Positions 1 through 11,200 are shown, numbered from the stretch's first letter. The stretch: DNA of 64,000 nt from Bactericera cockerelli (GCA_024516035.1 CM044966.1:16708734-16772733), one strand, 5' to 3'. Notes: a model not told the origin generated them from the sequence alone. Program-made: numbers and translations.

Positions 1-1470
1 TGAGCCTTGCAGAACGCTTGGAACAGTGAGCTTTACAGAAGCTTGATTCCTAGCAGGGCTTGCTACAGAAAGCTTGTAACAGTGAGTCTTACAGAACGCT
101 TGGAACAGTGAGCCTTGCAGAACGCTTGGAACAGTGAGCTTTACAGAAGCTTGATTCCTAGCAGGGCTTGCTACAGAAAGCTTGTAACAGTGAGCCTTAC
201 AGAACGCTTGGAACAGTGAGCCTTACAGAACGCTTGGAACAGTGAGCCTTACAGAATGTTTGGAACAGTGAGCTTTACAGAAGCTTGATTCCTAGCAGGG
301 CTTGCTACAGAAAGCTTGTAACAGTGAGCCTTACAGAACGCTTGGATCAGTGAGCCTTACAGAACGCTTGGAACAGTGAGCCTTACAGAACGCTTGTAGC
401 AGTGAGCCTTACAGAACGTTTGGAACAGTGAGCCTTACAGAACGCTTGGAACAGTGAGCCTTACAGAACGTTTGGAACAGTGAGCCTTACAGAACGCTTG
501 TAGCAGTGAGCCTTACAGAACGTTTGGAACAGTGAGCCTTACAGAACGCTTGGAACAGTGAGCCTTACAGAACGTTTGGAACAGTGAGCCTTACAGAACG
601 TTTGGGTCAGTGAGCCTTACAGAACGCTTGTAGCAGTGAGTCTTACAGAACGTTTGGAACAGTGAGCCTTACAGAACGTTTGGAACAGTGAGCCTTACAG
701 AACGTTTGGAACAGTGAGCCTTACAGAACGTTTGGAACAGTGAGCCTTACAGAACGTTTGGAACAGTGAGCCTTACAGAACGTTTGGAACAGTGAGCCTT
801 ACAGAACGCTTGGAACAGTGAGCCTTACAGAACGTTTGGAACAGTGAGCCTTACAGAACGTTTGGAACAGTGAGCCTTACAGAACGTTTGGAACAGTGAG
901 CCTTACAGAACGTTTAGAACAGTGAGCCTTACAGAACCTTGTTCCCTAGCAAGGCTAGCTACAGAACGCTTGGAACAGTGAGCCTTACAGAACGTTTGAA
1001 ACAGTGAGGTATACAGAACGTTTGGAAGAGTGAGGCTTACAAAACGCTTGGAATAGTGAGGCTTACAGAACATTTGGAACAGTGAGCCTTACAGAACGTT
1101 TGGAAGAGTGAGGCTTACAAAACGCTTGGAATAGTGAGGCTTACAGAACATTTGGAACAGTGAGGCTTACAGAACGCTTGGAATAGTGAGCCTTACAGAA
1201 CACTTGGAACAGTGAGCCTTACAGAACGTTTGGAACAGTGAGCCTTACAGAACGCTTGGAACAGAGAGCCTTACAGAACGTTTGGAACAGTAAGCCTTAC
1301 AGAACGCTTGGAACAGTGATCCTTACAGAACGCTTGGAACAGTGAGCCTTACATAACGTTTAGAACAGTGAGCCTTACAGAACGCTTGGAACAGTGAGTC
1401 TTACAGAACATTTGGAACAGTGAGGCTTACAGAACATTTGGAACAGTGAGGCTTACAGAACGCTTGAAAG
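1..1470. repeat. 26-bp satellite array upstream of the carboxypeptidase-like gene
   Basis: Head-to-tail units of about 26 bp with core cagtgagccttacagaacg. Variants carry cgcttgg, cgtttgg or catttgg. A longer variant containing gattcctagcagggcttg recurs near 48, 148 and 286, and a relative lies near 940, so the first part has higher-order structure. Each unit contains cttacag, which resembles a 3' splice site, and cagtgag, which resembles a 5' splice site. Seen directly; no coding potential. Confidence 0.95.
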
Positions 1471-1761
1471 AGTAAGTAAGTTGGGGTTAAGTTGCAGAGA
1501 ATGCCAAAGGCATTGACTTCGCCCCAGATTACAAGACGATTGTACATTTAAATTTAAATATTTTTTTCTTTATTTTATTTTGTAAATATTGTTAATTTTT
1601 TTATCTTTGTTAATAATTTATTGTTGATTGTTTTGTATAAGAAAGTAAAGTGTAAATAAATAAAATAAAATAATCCTTACAGAACATTTGAAACAGTGAA
1701 CCTTACAGAACGTTTGAAACAGTGAGCCTTGCAGAACGTTTGAAACAGTGAGTGATTGAAC
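1471..1761. repeat. AT-rich interruption and last satellite copies next to the start codon
   Basis: Bases 1480-1675 are AT-rich, end in an A/T tail (aaataaaataaaataa) and look like a retroposed insertion. Three more 26-bp satellite units follow (about 1677-1755). The last one stops within about 10 bp of the carboxypeptidase-like ATG at 1762, so the 5' UTR or promoter is satellite sequence. Confidence 0.7.
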
Positions 1762-2133
1762 ATGGATTCACGCTTGCTACTGGTCTTGCTGTTCGCAACA
1801 ACAATTTCCTCTACAACTTCAATGCCAAATTACGCGGACAACTTCAAATTCGTAACAAGACCACCTTCGCTTTTATCGTTTGGCCCCTACAAGACGATAA
1901 ATTTAGCCAAGTATTTGAACGCCCAGGAGCTGGCTGGTCTTTTGAAAGAATTGACCACCAAGTACTCCGACATTGTGAAGGTGGTTCAGATTGGGAGCAG
2001 TGCTGTGGGCAAGGAGCCGATCTGGGCGGTGGAGATCACCAATAATGTGCGGAGGGAGAGGGAACGCCTCAAGCCTATGTTCAAGTTTGTGGGCAATGTT
2101 CATGGGGATGAGACAGTGGGGTATGCCTTGTTG
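1762..2133 (+). CDS. Carboxypeptidase-like exon 1 (start, signal peptide, HxxE motif)
   Basis: The ATG at 1762 precedes a hydrophobic leader and is the first ATG after the satellite. The exon encodes 124 residues and ends in NVHGDETVGYALL before the donor ttg|gtaggt. Phase 0. Confidence 0.85.
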
Positions 2134-5100
2134 GTAGGTTGCTTATAATTTGAATTTTGAGTTTGAATGGGTTTACTTTATTTTACATAATTGGTACATA
2201 TATTTCACAGGTTTCAGAAATTTTTACAAGAAATTTAGTATAGTAGTGCTTTATTTAGACTGTCGGCTCGAGACAGGGAGTCCCATTATGATACATACAT
2301 GGATACGTCACCTAAGCTAACAAGTAACTTCTATAATAATAATAATACTCTTCTGTCTGTCCCGGTAACTCAGTGGTAAAGGCGGCACTCTGTGAATCCA
2401 GAAGTTCCAGAGGTCGTGGGTTCGAAACCCAGCCGGGACATGACAAGTTATCAAGTCAAGTAGTAAAAATATTCTGCTTGATGGTTTTGCTGGATAATTG
2501 TAACAGCCAGGCGTGGTCGGTTCTAATTAACTGCAGCACCCTCAGACGAAAAAGAGATAATTTTCTCAAGTCGACTCAAGATCGTACACAATACCACATT
2601 TCACATTTCTAAAAATCCTAGAATAATTGATGCATAATTATTATGATTGGCATGGTAAACAAACTCAAGCTCTTTAGATACTGAAAGAGCAACTTAGTGA
2701 TGTTAATGTGGTAGCAACCCTAAAACATTTTCCCACCGGGTAGTTACAGCTAAAAAAAAATTGTCCCTCCCTTGCATCAGGTCTCTCTCATTCAGTACCT
2801 AGTGTACCAATACTACGATAACAGAGACATGAGTGTGAAGAAAATCCTGGGTGAGATTGATGTCTGGATCATACCCACGCTGAATCCAGATGGTCTGAGG
2901 AGCTCCCAGGAAGGGGTGTGTGGAGGTGGGTGGGGGAGGAACAACAGAAATGGAGTGGATATTGACGAAGAATTGAGCAGACCCTATGATCCGGCCCGTC
3001 GGTAAGAAACAATTAAACGGTTGTCTGGAAGTTACTTATGGTACTTTTCAGGAAATTTCTGCAAAAAAAAAAAATTCTCGAAAAAGTAACATAGGTGGTT
3101 CTTCGAGACAGCCCTTCAATTATTATTAAATGTTTTATTAGATACAAAGACATATATATATGTACATTGTACAATACAAGTAATTAATATATTTATAAAA
3201 TAATGAAAAATGGAAACAATAAAATGGACAAAATAGATAAATAGTAAAGAAGTTAGTCCATAAATGCGGGACCCTCCAAAATACCGGTTAATTATGGCCG
3301 GGCTCCAAAAACTTCAAGATATTTAAATAAATAAAAGAAATGATCGGAGTAGACCACTCTTATTTTTTTATTGTAAGAAAAACTTGTTATAATAATTTTT
3401 CGTACCTTTTATCGTTTAGCCAGAACTGCTAATCGCCTCCAAATAGTCTAAATGGCGGACAAAAGACCACCATCGATTTCTCCAGAAGACTACCCCAGTG
3501 CACGGTTTAATAAAGAGTTAAATAATAATAACTCTCTTTCTTTTTCAACAGCTATCTTTCAACTGAAGCATATCACGTGGTGAAATTTCTCCAGAAGCAC
3601 CCATTCGTTCTCTCCGGCAACCTACAGGGTGGGGCCATAGGTGCCAGTATTCCTCCTGTCCTCACGAACATCGTAGAGCAGTATTCCCGCAGCTCATGGC
3701 CACCCAGTATGAAGCCTAGCGTGGGACGGGACTACACGTTCCTCTCGGATCTGGCGACCGACTATGCTCGGCAGAACCCCATGTTCAGACAGACATGCGC
3801 GAAACAATCGCTGACGAATAAGAAAGGTAAGTATCTTTTTCTACATTTTTTTATTTCCGATAAATAATAATAATAATATCGCCTTATTTATACTACCCGC
3901 TAAGGACTATTAAAGTCCCATTATTCCAGCAGTAAGTCTAAGACATATCTTTATGTGGTAAAAATCCCAAATGGGAGGATAACTTGTCATGTCCCGGCCG
4001 TGTTTCGAACCCACGACCTCTGGATTCACAGAGTGCCGCCTTTACCACTGAGCTACCGGGACATGATAATAAGTTATCATATTTGTTTTGATCACTTTCG
4101 TGATATCACAACTACTCAAACTCGCTTTACTAAATCTACGCTGAAACCGGGACTTGAACCACCGACCTCCAGGTCACAAGTCCGCCGCCTTATCGTTATC
4201 GATCAAGCTACTGATCTTAGAAATAAATGTTTACATTTCTTTTACTCTACATAGTTACATTTAAGATATAGCACAGAAAAAGAAATATTAAAGTGAGACT
4301 GTATGTCTTACACAGACTTGTCACACTTAGTGGCGTATAATTAATAGACAAATTCCATATCACAAGTTTCGTTCAAATTAACCAATAAGACCAACAAAAC
4401 ACCTATTTTCTTCAATCTACACAGTGGCATTGGTTCTTCTTGGTTAGCGGCACGCTAGTCTGGTAATCCAGGTAGCGTAAGGATCCGTTGGTTCGAATCC
4501 CACCCAGTGCATGATTTTTTTCGCATTAATTTGAGTTTGTGACCACATAATAATAAGACTCTGAGGGTTAGGTGGTCGAACATGCTTTGAGCATTAACCT
4601 CGCCTGGTGGTTACCTTCCACTAAAGCATCCCACGACACAAGGACCATACTTCTTAGGTGTGGCCCTTAGTGTGGGATGACGACAGCCAAAAGAAACTAG
4701 CATAAGTTCAGTTAAAAATATTATGAATTATGTAAACTGTCAGTGTTATGTATATTTGAACCATTTACTTGTCATGTATTAAATAAATAAAGTGTTACTT
4801 TATCTGTCCCGGTAGCTCAGTGGTAAAGGCGGCACTCTGTGAATCCACAGGTTCCAGAGGTCGTGGGTTCGAAATCCAGCCGGGACATGACGAGTTATCC
4901 TCCCAATTGGGATTTTTACCACATAATAATATGTCTTGGGCTTACTGCTGGAATAATGGGACTTTAATAGTCTTAATCGGGCAGTATACATAAGGCGATA
5001 TTATTTATTTATCTTTACTTGCCATGTATTAAATAAATAAAGTGTTACTATTATTATTCCTCAGGCATGGCAGACTTCAACTTCATCTACACCAACTGCC

Positions 5101-5468
5101 TGGAGCTTAGCTTGGAGCTAGGCTGCTGCAAGTCCCCGCCCGCCACACAGCTCCCATACTACTGGGCGGCCAACTTGGATGGCCTGCTCAACTTAATCAC
5201 GCGTACGCGTCGTGGCATCTACGGTCTCGTCTCCGACGCTCGCGGCAGGCCCGTGAGCTCGGCTGTCATCGAAGTCACGGGCGTGAGGAAGAGCGTCAGT
5301 GTCTCGCAGCGAGGCGAGTATTGGCGGCTGCTCTCGCCCGGATGGTACAATGTGTCCGCCAGCGCTCGCGGGTACAAGACGAGCGCCGAAATGAAATACG
5401 TCCATCCGACAGTCCTTTACGCTCGCCTGGACTTTGTTCTGGTGAAAACCTCGTGGATAGGAAAGTAA
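1762..5468 (+). CDS. M14 carboxypeptidase-like secreted protein, four exons, probable pseudoenzyme
   Basis: Exons 1762-2133, 2781-3001, 3552-3826 and 5065-5468 join in frame (phases 0, 2, 1) to give 423 residues. The order is a hydrophobic signal peptide (MDSRLLLVLLFATT), an M14 subfamily B carboxypeptidase domain (about residues 28-335) and a C-terminal transthyretin-like beta domain (about 335-415), the layout of CPD/CPE/CPM-type enzymes. Visible family motifs are NVHGDETVG (first two zinc ligands), NPDG and LELSLELGCC (general-base Glu). Several usual residues differ. The third zinc-ligand position reads NLQGG rather than LHGG. The substrate-binding Asn-Arg of the DLNRNF-type motif is replaced in VDIDEEL. 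The Tyr of DxNY reads DFNF, and the loop before it is short. A secreted carboxypeptidase fold is secure; loss of activity is inferred. It is convergent with GBA2. Confidence 0.88.
2236..2292 (+). mobile_element. Short repeat, tatagtagtgctttattt family, copy 1
   Basis: It carries tatagtagtgctttattt then gactgtcggctcgagacag and agtcccatta. The same short block recurs at 6074-6133 and about 34498-34562. Confidence 0.6.
2358..2445 (+). mobile_element. SINE-A head (tRNA-like), intron 1 of the carboxypeptidase-like gene
   Basis: The tRNA-like head runs from gtcccgg to ccgggac with an A box (aactcagtggtaaaggc) and a B box (gggttcgaaaccc). The region between them does not make a normal anticodon arm, so this is a SINE head and not a tRNA gene. 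Confidence 0.7.
2506..2742 (-). mobile_element. Short TIR element, aggcgcggc family, copy 1 (degenerate)
   Basis: It begins ccaggcgtggtcggt and continues through ctgcagcaccctcagacg, aaactcaagctctttagat and tgaaagagcaac. This order is shared with 39511-39759 and partly with 28441-28640 and 63434-63881. Confidence 0.55.
2781..3001 (+). CDS. Carboxypeptidase-like exon 2
   Basis: The acceptor is gcatcag|gtctctc and the donor cg|gtaaga. It encodes VSLIQYLVYQYYDNRD, IPTLNPDGL and GRNNRNGVDIDEEL. The last motif aligns with the family's substrate-binding segment but lacks the Asn-Arg pair. Ends in phase 2. Confidence 0.85.
3552..3826 (+). CDS. Carboxypeptidase-like exon 3
   Basis: The acceptor is tttcaacag|c and the donor aaag|gtaagt. 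It encodes YLSTEAYHVVKFLQKHPFVL followed by SGNLQGG. Gln stands where the third zinc-binding His is expected. Ends in phase 1. Confidence 0.85.
3866..4066 (-). mobile_element. SINE-A copy, intron 3 of the carboxypeptidase-like gene
   Basis: Read on the minus strand: a tRNA-like head (B box complement ttcgaacccacgacc near 4004), then a body with tcccatttgggatttttacc and a (tat)n tail. It lies in the 1.24-kb third intron. Confidence 0.75.
4083..4217 (-). mobile_element. SINE-C copy
   Basis: It contains gaaaccgggacttgaacc and accgacctccaggtcacaag. The reverse strand has a tRNA-like B box (ggttcaagtcccgg). Other copies: 15045-15176, 40010-40156, 41095-41472, 58893-59024 and 62103-62212, all in the same orientation. 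Confidence 0.7.
4425..4640 (+). mobile_element. SINE-B copy, intron 3 of the carboxypeptidase-like gene
   Basis: The tRNA-like head has ggttagcggcacgctagtc, ctggtaatccaggtagcgta and B box ggttcgaatcccacc. The body has gagtttgtgaccacataata, gactctgagggttaggtgg and gagcattaacctcgcctggt. Confidence 0.75.
4765..5049 (+). mobile_element. SINE-A copy with 35-bp flanking direct repeats
   Basis: The SINE (4800-5014) has a tRNA-like head and an AT-rich tail. It is flanked by 35-bp direct repeats at 4765-4799 and 5015-5049 that differ at one base. The right repeat supplies intron sequence just upstream of the exon 4 acceptor at 5064. Confidence 0.75.
5065..5468 (+). CDS. Carboxypeptidase-like exon 4 (C-terminus with transthyretin-like domain)
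   Basis: The acceptor is attcctcag|gcatgg, and TAA closes the frame at 5466-5468. It encodes GMADFNFIYTNCLELSLELG and CCKSP (end of the enzyme domain), then RGIYGLVSDARGRPVSSAVI and GEYWRLLSPGWYNVSASARG, a typical transthyretin-like domain. A SINE ends 50 bp upstream of the acceptor. Confidence 0.9.
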
Positions 5469-5908
5469 TAGATGACTATTATGGTAGTAATAGGGAAAGT
5501 AATAGATAACGAAAGTAATAATAGATAACTGTTTTTACTTTCTATTACCTATCTTCTTCTTTTACTCTGTCTTATCCCGCTTTAATATTGTATTTTTAGT
5601 TTTATTTCTATTTTATTTATATCTTTAGCACTTATAACTTTTATTATTCTTTTTTTTTGGCATTGGAAGGCAAGGCCATTCCATTGTATTTTTTAATATT
5701 GTGTTTTTATTTCATTTATTTTTTGCACTTGGTTGAGCTTTTTAATATTGTCTTAAATATCTTTAAATATTGTATCTTTATTTCTATTATATCTTTTGCA
5801 CTTGTAACTTTTACTATGCTTTTTAATATTATCTTAAAATATCTTTTAATACCAGTGTGAAATGATGTAATTTATTGGTTAAAAAAAAACTGCATTGTAT
5901 GTACTTGA

Positions 5909-5914
5909 AATAAA
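5909..5914 (+). terminator. Candidate polyadenylation signal of the carboxypeptidase-like gene
   Basis: AATAAA lies about 440 bp after the stop codon on the gene's strand, in AT-rich sequence. It is the clearest candidate before the next repeat; its use is inferred. Confidence 0.4.
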
Positions 5915-6020
5915 ATACACATTGAATTGAATTATTACAAATAATGTTCAATATCAAACCATATGTATAACAAAAAGTCTATTCATTTTGCTCTTGTTCC
6001 CCGTTTCTTAAACAAAAGTA

Positions 6021-6295
6021 AAGTATTGGTAGTCAAGTGGTTAACGCGCTGGTCTGGTAATCCAGGTAGCGTATAGTATAGTAGTGCTTTATTTAGACTG
6101 TCGGCTCGAGACAGGAAGTCCCATTACGCTAACAGCGTAGGGATCCGTAGGTTCGAATCCCACTCAACGCATGAAATTTTCCTCATTTTATTTTGAGTAT
6201 GTGACCACATAAAGGCTCAGAGGGTTAGGTGAAAATACTTTGAGCATTAACCTCGCCTGGTCGTTACTTTCCACTAAAGAATATTACTACTATTA
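6021..6295 (+). mobile_element. SINE-B copy interrupted by a 60-bp insertion
   Basis: The head (ggttaacgcgctggtctggt) and body match the 4425-4640 copy, but the head is split at its gcgta motif by bases 6074-6133. Confidence 0.75.
6074..6133 (+). mobile_element. 60-bp mini-insertion inside SINE-B
   Basis: The insert runs tagtatagtagtgcttt to cattacgctaac and is flanked by agcgta at 6068-6073 and 6134-6139, a 6-bp target duplication. No terminal inverted repeat is seen. Confidence 0.65.
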
Positions 6296-6980
6296 TTATA
6301 TTCGTTATTTTCTTAATTTTAGGGTTTTGTTCATATGAAGAAAAAAAACCAACTGACGAGCCCTTGTCAGTACACTGAATTAAGTCTGTCACAAGTCATA
6401 ACTGTAGAACGGTTGTAGCTATAGAGCTGAAATTTAGATATGTTGTACGGGCCATTCAGGCGATTTCAATTTGAGTAAATAGGCCCTCAAGGGTAGGCTT
6501 TTAAGAATCCGTCTTACTCCTCATTAAATAGAGATATAAACGTGAAATTTTGTACTGACATGCATTTACTTAAATTCATATATTATAATAAAAAAGGAGA
6601 ATGCAGAAGTATGAAAAGTATGCTTTCGGCTCTTCCCTCAGCTGAGTTTGTAGAGGTCTACGATCTATAATTTAATTATTGTTTTATTTACATTTAAATA
6701 AATATATAAATAAATAAAAATAATTACATAAATCCAACGAATAGATGAAAATCCATCATTAAATATTTTATACGTCTCGCGCGTTTATTTCTATAAAAGG
6801 TATGCTATCTATTATTCATAGAAAATGAAGAATCCAATATATTTAGTTTTACATGGTAAAATAGACATACTGGTTAGCTTTATTTATTGCACATTACAAA
6901 TTCTTTAATTATGTACAAATGTATATCCTCCAAAAAGGAGGGGGAGGATTAAAATCCGAACATACTCGCACTGCTGCCAT
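6296..6980. other. AT-rich intergenic sequence between convergent genes
   Basis: No coding frame or recognised repeat family is visible. A tttattta stretch near 6873-6885, read on the minus strand, gives AATAAA and could serve the GBA2 transcript. Confidence 0.35.
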
Positions 6981-6985
6981 GCTAA

Positions 6986-7250
6986 ATGGCTAGAGTGACA
7001 CTATTACTCAACCATTTTTCCATCTCAAATCTGCATTCACTATTGCTCAACAATATTCTTCTCCGATCTACATACACTATTGCTCAACAATATTGCATAC
7101 ACTATTGCTCAACAATATTGCATAGAGTATTGCTCGACAATATTGCATACACTATTGCTCAAGAACATTGCATACACTATTGCTCAACAATATTCGTCTC
7201 CCATCTGCATACACTATTGTTCAACAATATTCATCTCCGATCCGCAAACA
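6986..7250. repeat. 25-bp minisatellite, block 1
   Basis: Units of actattgctcaacaatatt plus gcatac, with cgtctccgatct variants, repeat head to tail. Open frames through it exist only because of the repeat. Confidence 0.85.
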
Positions 7251-7452
7251 CTATCATCATAGGGTGGCGTCATCGTGAACGATGGTAGCCAGACAGCGGA
7301 GGAATGACTCAGCACTTCTAACACTGTCTGAACAAGGAGGCTAATAATTGACAAGGGCCCCCAGAACCAAGCCAATGCTGGTCTACTCCCTGTTTATAGT
7401 CCCCCAGCCAGACTGCTGGTCTACTCCCTGTTTATAGTCCCCCAGACCAGAC
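7251..7452 (+). mobile_element. Element with 38-bp internal repeats, copy 1
   Basis: It starts catcatagggtggcgtcat, passes ggaatgactcagcacttcta and ttgacaagggcccccagaac, and ends in two copies of the ctccctgtttatagtccccc unit. Related copies: 13648-14047 (+), 37588-37748 (-) and 63606-63800 (-). Confidence 0.65.
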
Positions 7453-7905
7453 ATACAGTATTACTCAACAATATTAGTATCAGATCTGCATTCACTATTG
7501 CTCAACATTTTTTCGATCTCCAATCAGTTCCAGGCGACTCGTCTATCGCTCAACAATATTCGTATCAGATCTGCATACACTATTGCTCAACAATATTCTT
7601 CTCCAATCTGCATACACTATCGCTCAACAATATTCGTATCAGATCTGCATACACTATTGCTCAACAATATTGCATACACTATCACTCAACAATATTGCAT
7701 ACACTATCACTCAACAATATTGCATACACTATTGCTCAACAATATTGCATACACTACTGCTCAACAATATTACATACACTATTGCTCAACAATATTCGTC
7801 TCCGATCTGCATACACTATTGCTCAACAATATTGCATACACCATTGCTCAACAATATTGCATACACTATTGCTCAACAATATTCGTCTCCAATCAGTTCC
7901 AAGAG
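7453..7905. repeat. 25-bp minisatellite, block 2
   Basis: About 17 further units of actattgctcaacaatatt with gcatac or cgtatcagatct linkers. Near 7530 and again at 8050 the array is joined to ccaggcgactcgtctatcgc, copied from around the GBA2 stop codon. Confidence 0.85.
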
Positions 7906-8146
7906 AAAATGGATAGACTGTACAAATACAGACCTAAATGCAAAAGGAATATCAAGTGATTTAGTACATGATAGAATACTGTGGAGAGGACTGACTCGAA
8001 ATACCGATCCCGTTTGAACGGGATAAGGCAAAGAAAAGAAGAAGAATCAGTACCAGGCGACTCGTCTATCGCTCAACAATATTAGTATCAGATCTGCATA
8101 CACTATTACTCGTCAATTTTTCTCCAATCGGTTCCAGGCGACTCGT

Positions 8147-8298
8147 CTATCGCTTTCCCGTGCGGAGCGCATGTTGCATCGAGTACACCGCTAGCGCGCG
8201 CATGTAGCCCCCGGCACGATACGTGTTGTCGCCCGTCAGACCTTCAGGCGTCTCGTAGCCGAGTCCTATTCGCTCGTACACAGTGCGATATAGACCTC
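8147..8298 (-). CDS. GBA2 last exon
   Basis: The acceptor gttcccag|gagg follows a pyrimidine-rich stretch. It encodes [20 protein letters not shown], then [20 protein letters not shown], and ends KR-stop at 8147-8149. The match to the C-terminal barrel of GH116 is clear. Confidence 0.88.
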
Positions 8299-11200
8299 CT
8301 GGGAACAGCGAGAAATTGAAGGGGTTTTTTAGAAGAAAAAAAATTGAAGGGGTTTTTAAGAAATAAAATTGAAGGGGTTTTTAAGAAATAAAATTGAAGG
8401 GGTTTTAAGAAATAAAATTGAAGGGGGTTTTAAGAAATAAAATTGAAGGGGTTTAAAGAAATAAAATTGAAGGGGGTTTAAGAAATAAAATTGAAGGGGT
8501 TTTAAGAAATAAAATTGAAGGGATTTTAAGAAATAAAATTGAAGGTTTTTTTTTAGTTTCCATGTATTTATATTTCAAAAATAAACATCTTCAACAAAAT
8601 AATAATGAGGGTATACCCACCTTCAAAAGTTAGAAAATCTTGTGCTGAAGTAAAGCTATTAAGCCCAGAACAGCTATATAACAGCCCATGTATTTATATT
8701 TCACAAATAAACATCTTCAACAAATAATGAGGGTACCACCTTCAAAGGATAGAAAAGCTTGTGCTGAAGGATTTTATTTGTGATATATAAATACATGGGC
8801 TGTTATATAGCTGTTCTGGGCTTAATAGCTTTACTAAGAAAAGCTTTGCCCTTATAAGATTTCCTATTATTATTATTATTATTATAGGAGATTTTTTTAA
8901 GAAACAGAAACAAAATTGTAGGGGTTTTATAGGAGCTGAAACAAATTTGAAGGGATTTTAAGTAGCAAAAACAAAGTTGAAGGGACTCTTAAAAAAAGCA
9001 TTTCTAGACGAATTAGACTCTCCTGATTTTTTTTATTGTGAGGTTATTTTACTATCGATCTTTGTTGGTCTCGTCTAAAATTGTAACAATGTTGAAGGCA
9101 CGTTGAATACACCAGTTCTCATTCAGGCACTGAAGTTAAGCAACGTCCAGTGAAGCTACGACTTGGACGGGTGAGCATTCACATTCGAAACCTCGTGATG
9201 TGCACGTCAATAAATAAATAAAATAAACACAAGAAAATACATTATTGCAATACGTATACATATACAGATGTTCTAACTTAAGGGCGGGCCTATTGCTGAT
9301 GTCAATCTCTTCCACCCAACCCTTAAACCCAAAATAAAAAAGCTTAGGAGAAGTACCTTTGTATAAATATTTCTTTATAGAGAAAATAAATAAATATGCA
9401 AACGTAAAAAAAATATATAAAAAAGAACCTAAAAAAAATATATAAAAAAAAGCAAAAAAAAATATATATAAAAAAACCTAAAAAAATATATAAAAAACCT
9501 TTAAAAAATATATAAAAAAACCTAAAATAAATAAATATGCAAACGTAAAAAAAAATATATAAAAAAGAACCTAAAAAAAATATATAAAAAAAAGCAAAAA
9601 AAAATATATATAAAAAAACCTAAAAAAATATATAAAAAACCTTTAAAAAATATATAAAAAAACCTAAAAAAAATATATAAAAGAACATAAAAAAAATATA
9701 TAAAAAAAAAACCTAAAAAAATATATAAAAAAAACCTAAAAAAAAATATATGAAAAAACCTTTAAAAAAATTTATAAAAAAAACCTAAAAATATATATAT
9801 AAAAAAACCAAAAAAAAAAACATATAAAAAAACCTAAAAAAAATATATAAAAAAACCTATAAAAAAAAATATATTATATAAAAAAACCTACCTGCGGTGA
9901 CCCAGGCCTCCTCATGGCGCCCCTCGTACAGCATAGTGGCCGCCAGCAGATAGGTGACGCCCGTCCACACCTCCTCCGATTGGATGGCGAACGTGTCGTC
10001 CTAACTAAAGGGCGGGCCTAAAGCTTAAGTCAATCTCTTCCACACAACCCTTAAACCCAAAATAAAAAGCTTAGGAGAAGTACCTGTGTATAAATATTTC
10101 TTTACAAAGAAAATAAATAAATATGCAAACTTAAAAAAAAATATATAAAAAAAACCTAAAAAAATATATACAGGGTGTCCCACCAAACTTGGACACCTCA
10201 AATTACTCGGCCCCTGAAAGAGTTTTTGAAAAATAAAAAAATCTAGGGTACATGTGCTAATTATGCGGTTTCAGTAATGAAATTTTTTTTATACAGGGTG
10301 GTTCAAAAGTCAGAAATTGAGGTGTCAACTTTCGATTTTTAAATGGATCGACCTGAATTTTATTTGATGATTTTACTTCTAAATGATTCCTGAGTACTTT
10401 TTTAAACAAAAATATTACATACAGGGTGGTTTTTTTTCGACCAATTTTTTTTCTAAATCTTGAATAACTCAAGTTTGGTTAATTTTTTCGATAACAAGAA
10501 TAGAATGTGTTTGTGTAATGAATACACGCACTTTCAATTGGCATCAAAAAAATTTATACAGGGTGGTTCATAAGTGAAATAATGACTTGATTTTTTTTAA
10601 AAACGAGTTTTTTAATTTTTTATTTAGGATTAATAATTTTCGTCTAATTTCACACATTTTTAGTTAGTCATATCGAAAAACAAAACTAAAGTGTTGTACA
10701 GGGTGAGACATAATTTTTTTGTAACACCCTGTATATGGACAGTCAAAGAGACGCAAAATTAAATATAAAGACTAAATATGCAAGAAAAACTTTGATTTTT
10801 AATTAAACTAAAAAGTTATGGCGTTTTAACGAATATTGTCGCATGGACCACCCTGTAGATATTTTCTTAAACCATCATATGGGTAGTCGAAACTGTCTAA
10901 AATTCAACGAGGAGTCCAAATCTGAAAGAAAAAAAATGAATTCAAAAAGCCATGCTCAATTTTGTGTCTACACCTACGTACTTTTTATTTCAAGTTTTAA
11001 AATCATTCAGTGTGGACACCAAATTGAAAATGGCTTCAAATTCGTGTTTTTTACTTGTTTTTCCCACATGGTTCGAAGTGTTCGTTGAATTTTATACAAC
11101 TTAGAGTACCTACATGATAGTTTAAAAAAATATCTACAGGGTCGTCCATGCGACAATATTAGTTAAAAAACCATAACTTTTTAGTTTAATTAAAAATCAA

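Noticed and set aside
2358..2445. Functional tRNA gene
   Set aside because: A and B boxes and acceptor-like ends are present, but the anticodon arm is not formed, and the same head recurs with SINE bodies elsewhere.
7498..8017. Open frames of 144-153 codons on the plus strand
   Set aside because: They are read-through of the 25-bp minisatellite; the peptide is a simple repeat (HTLLLNNIAYTIAQQYC-like).
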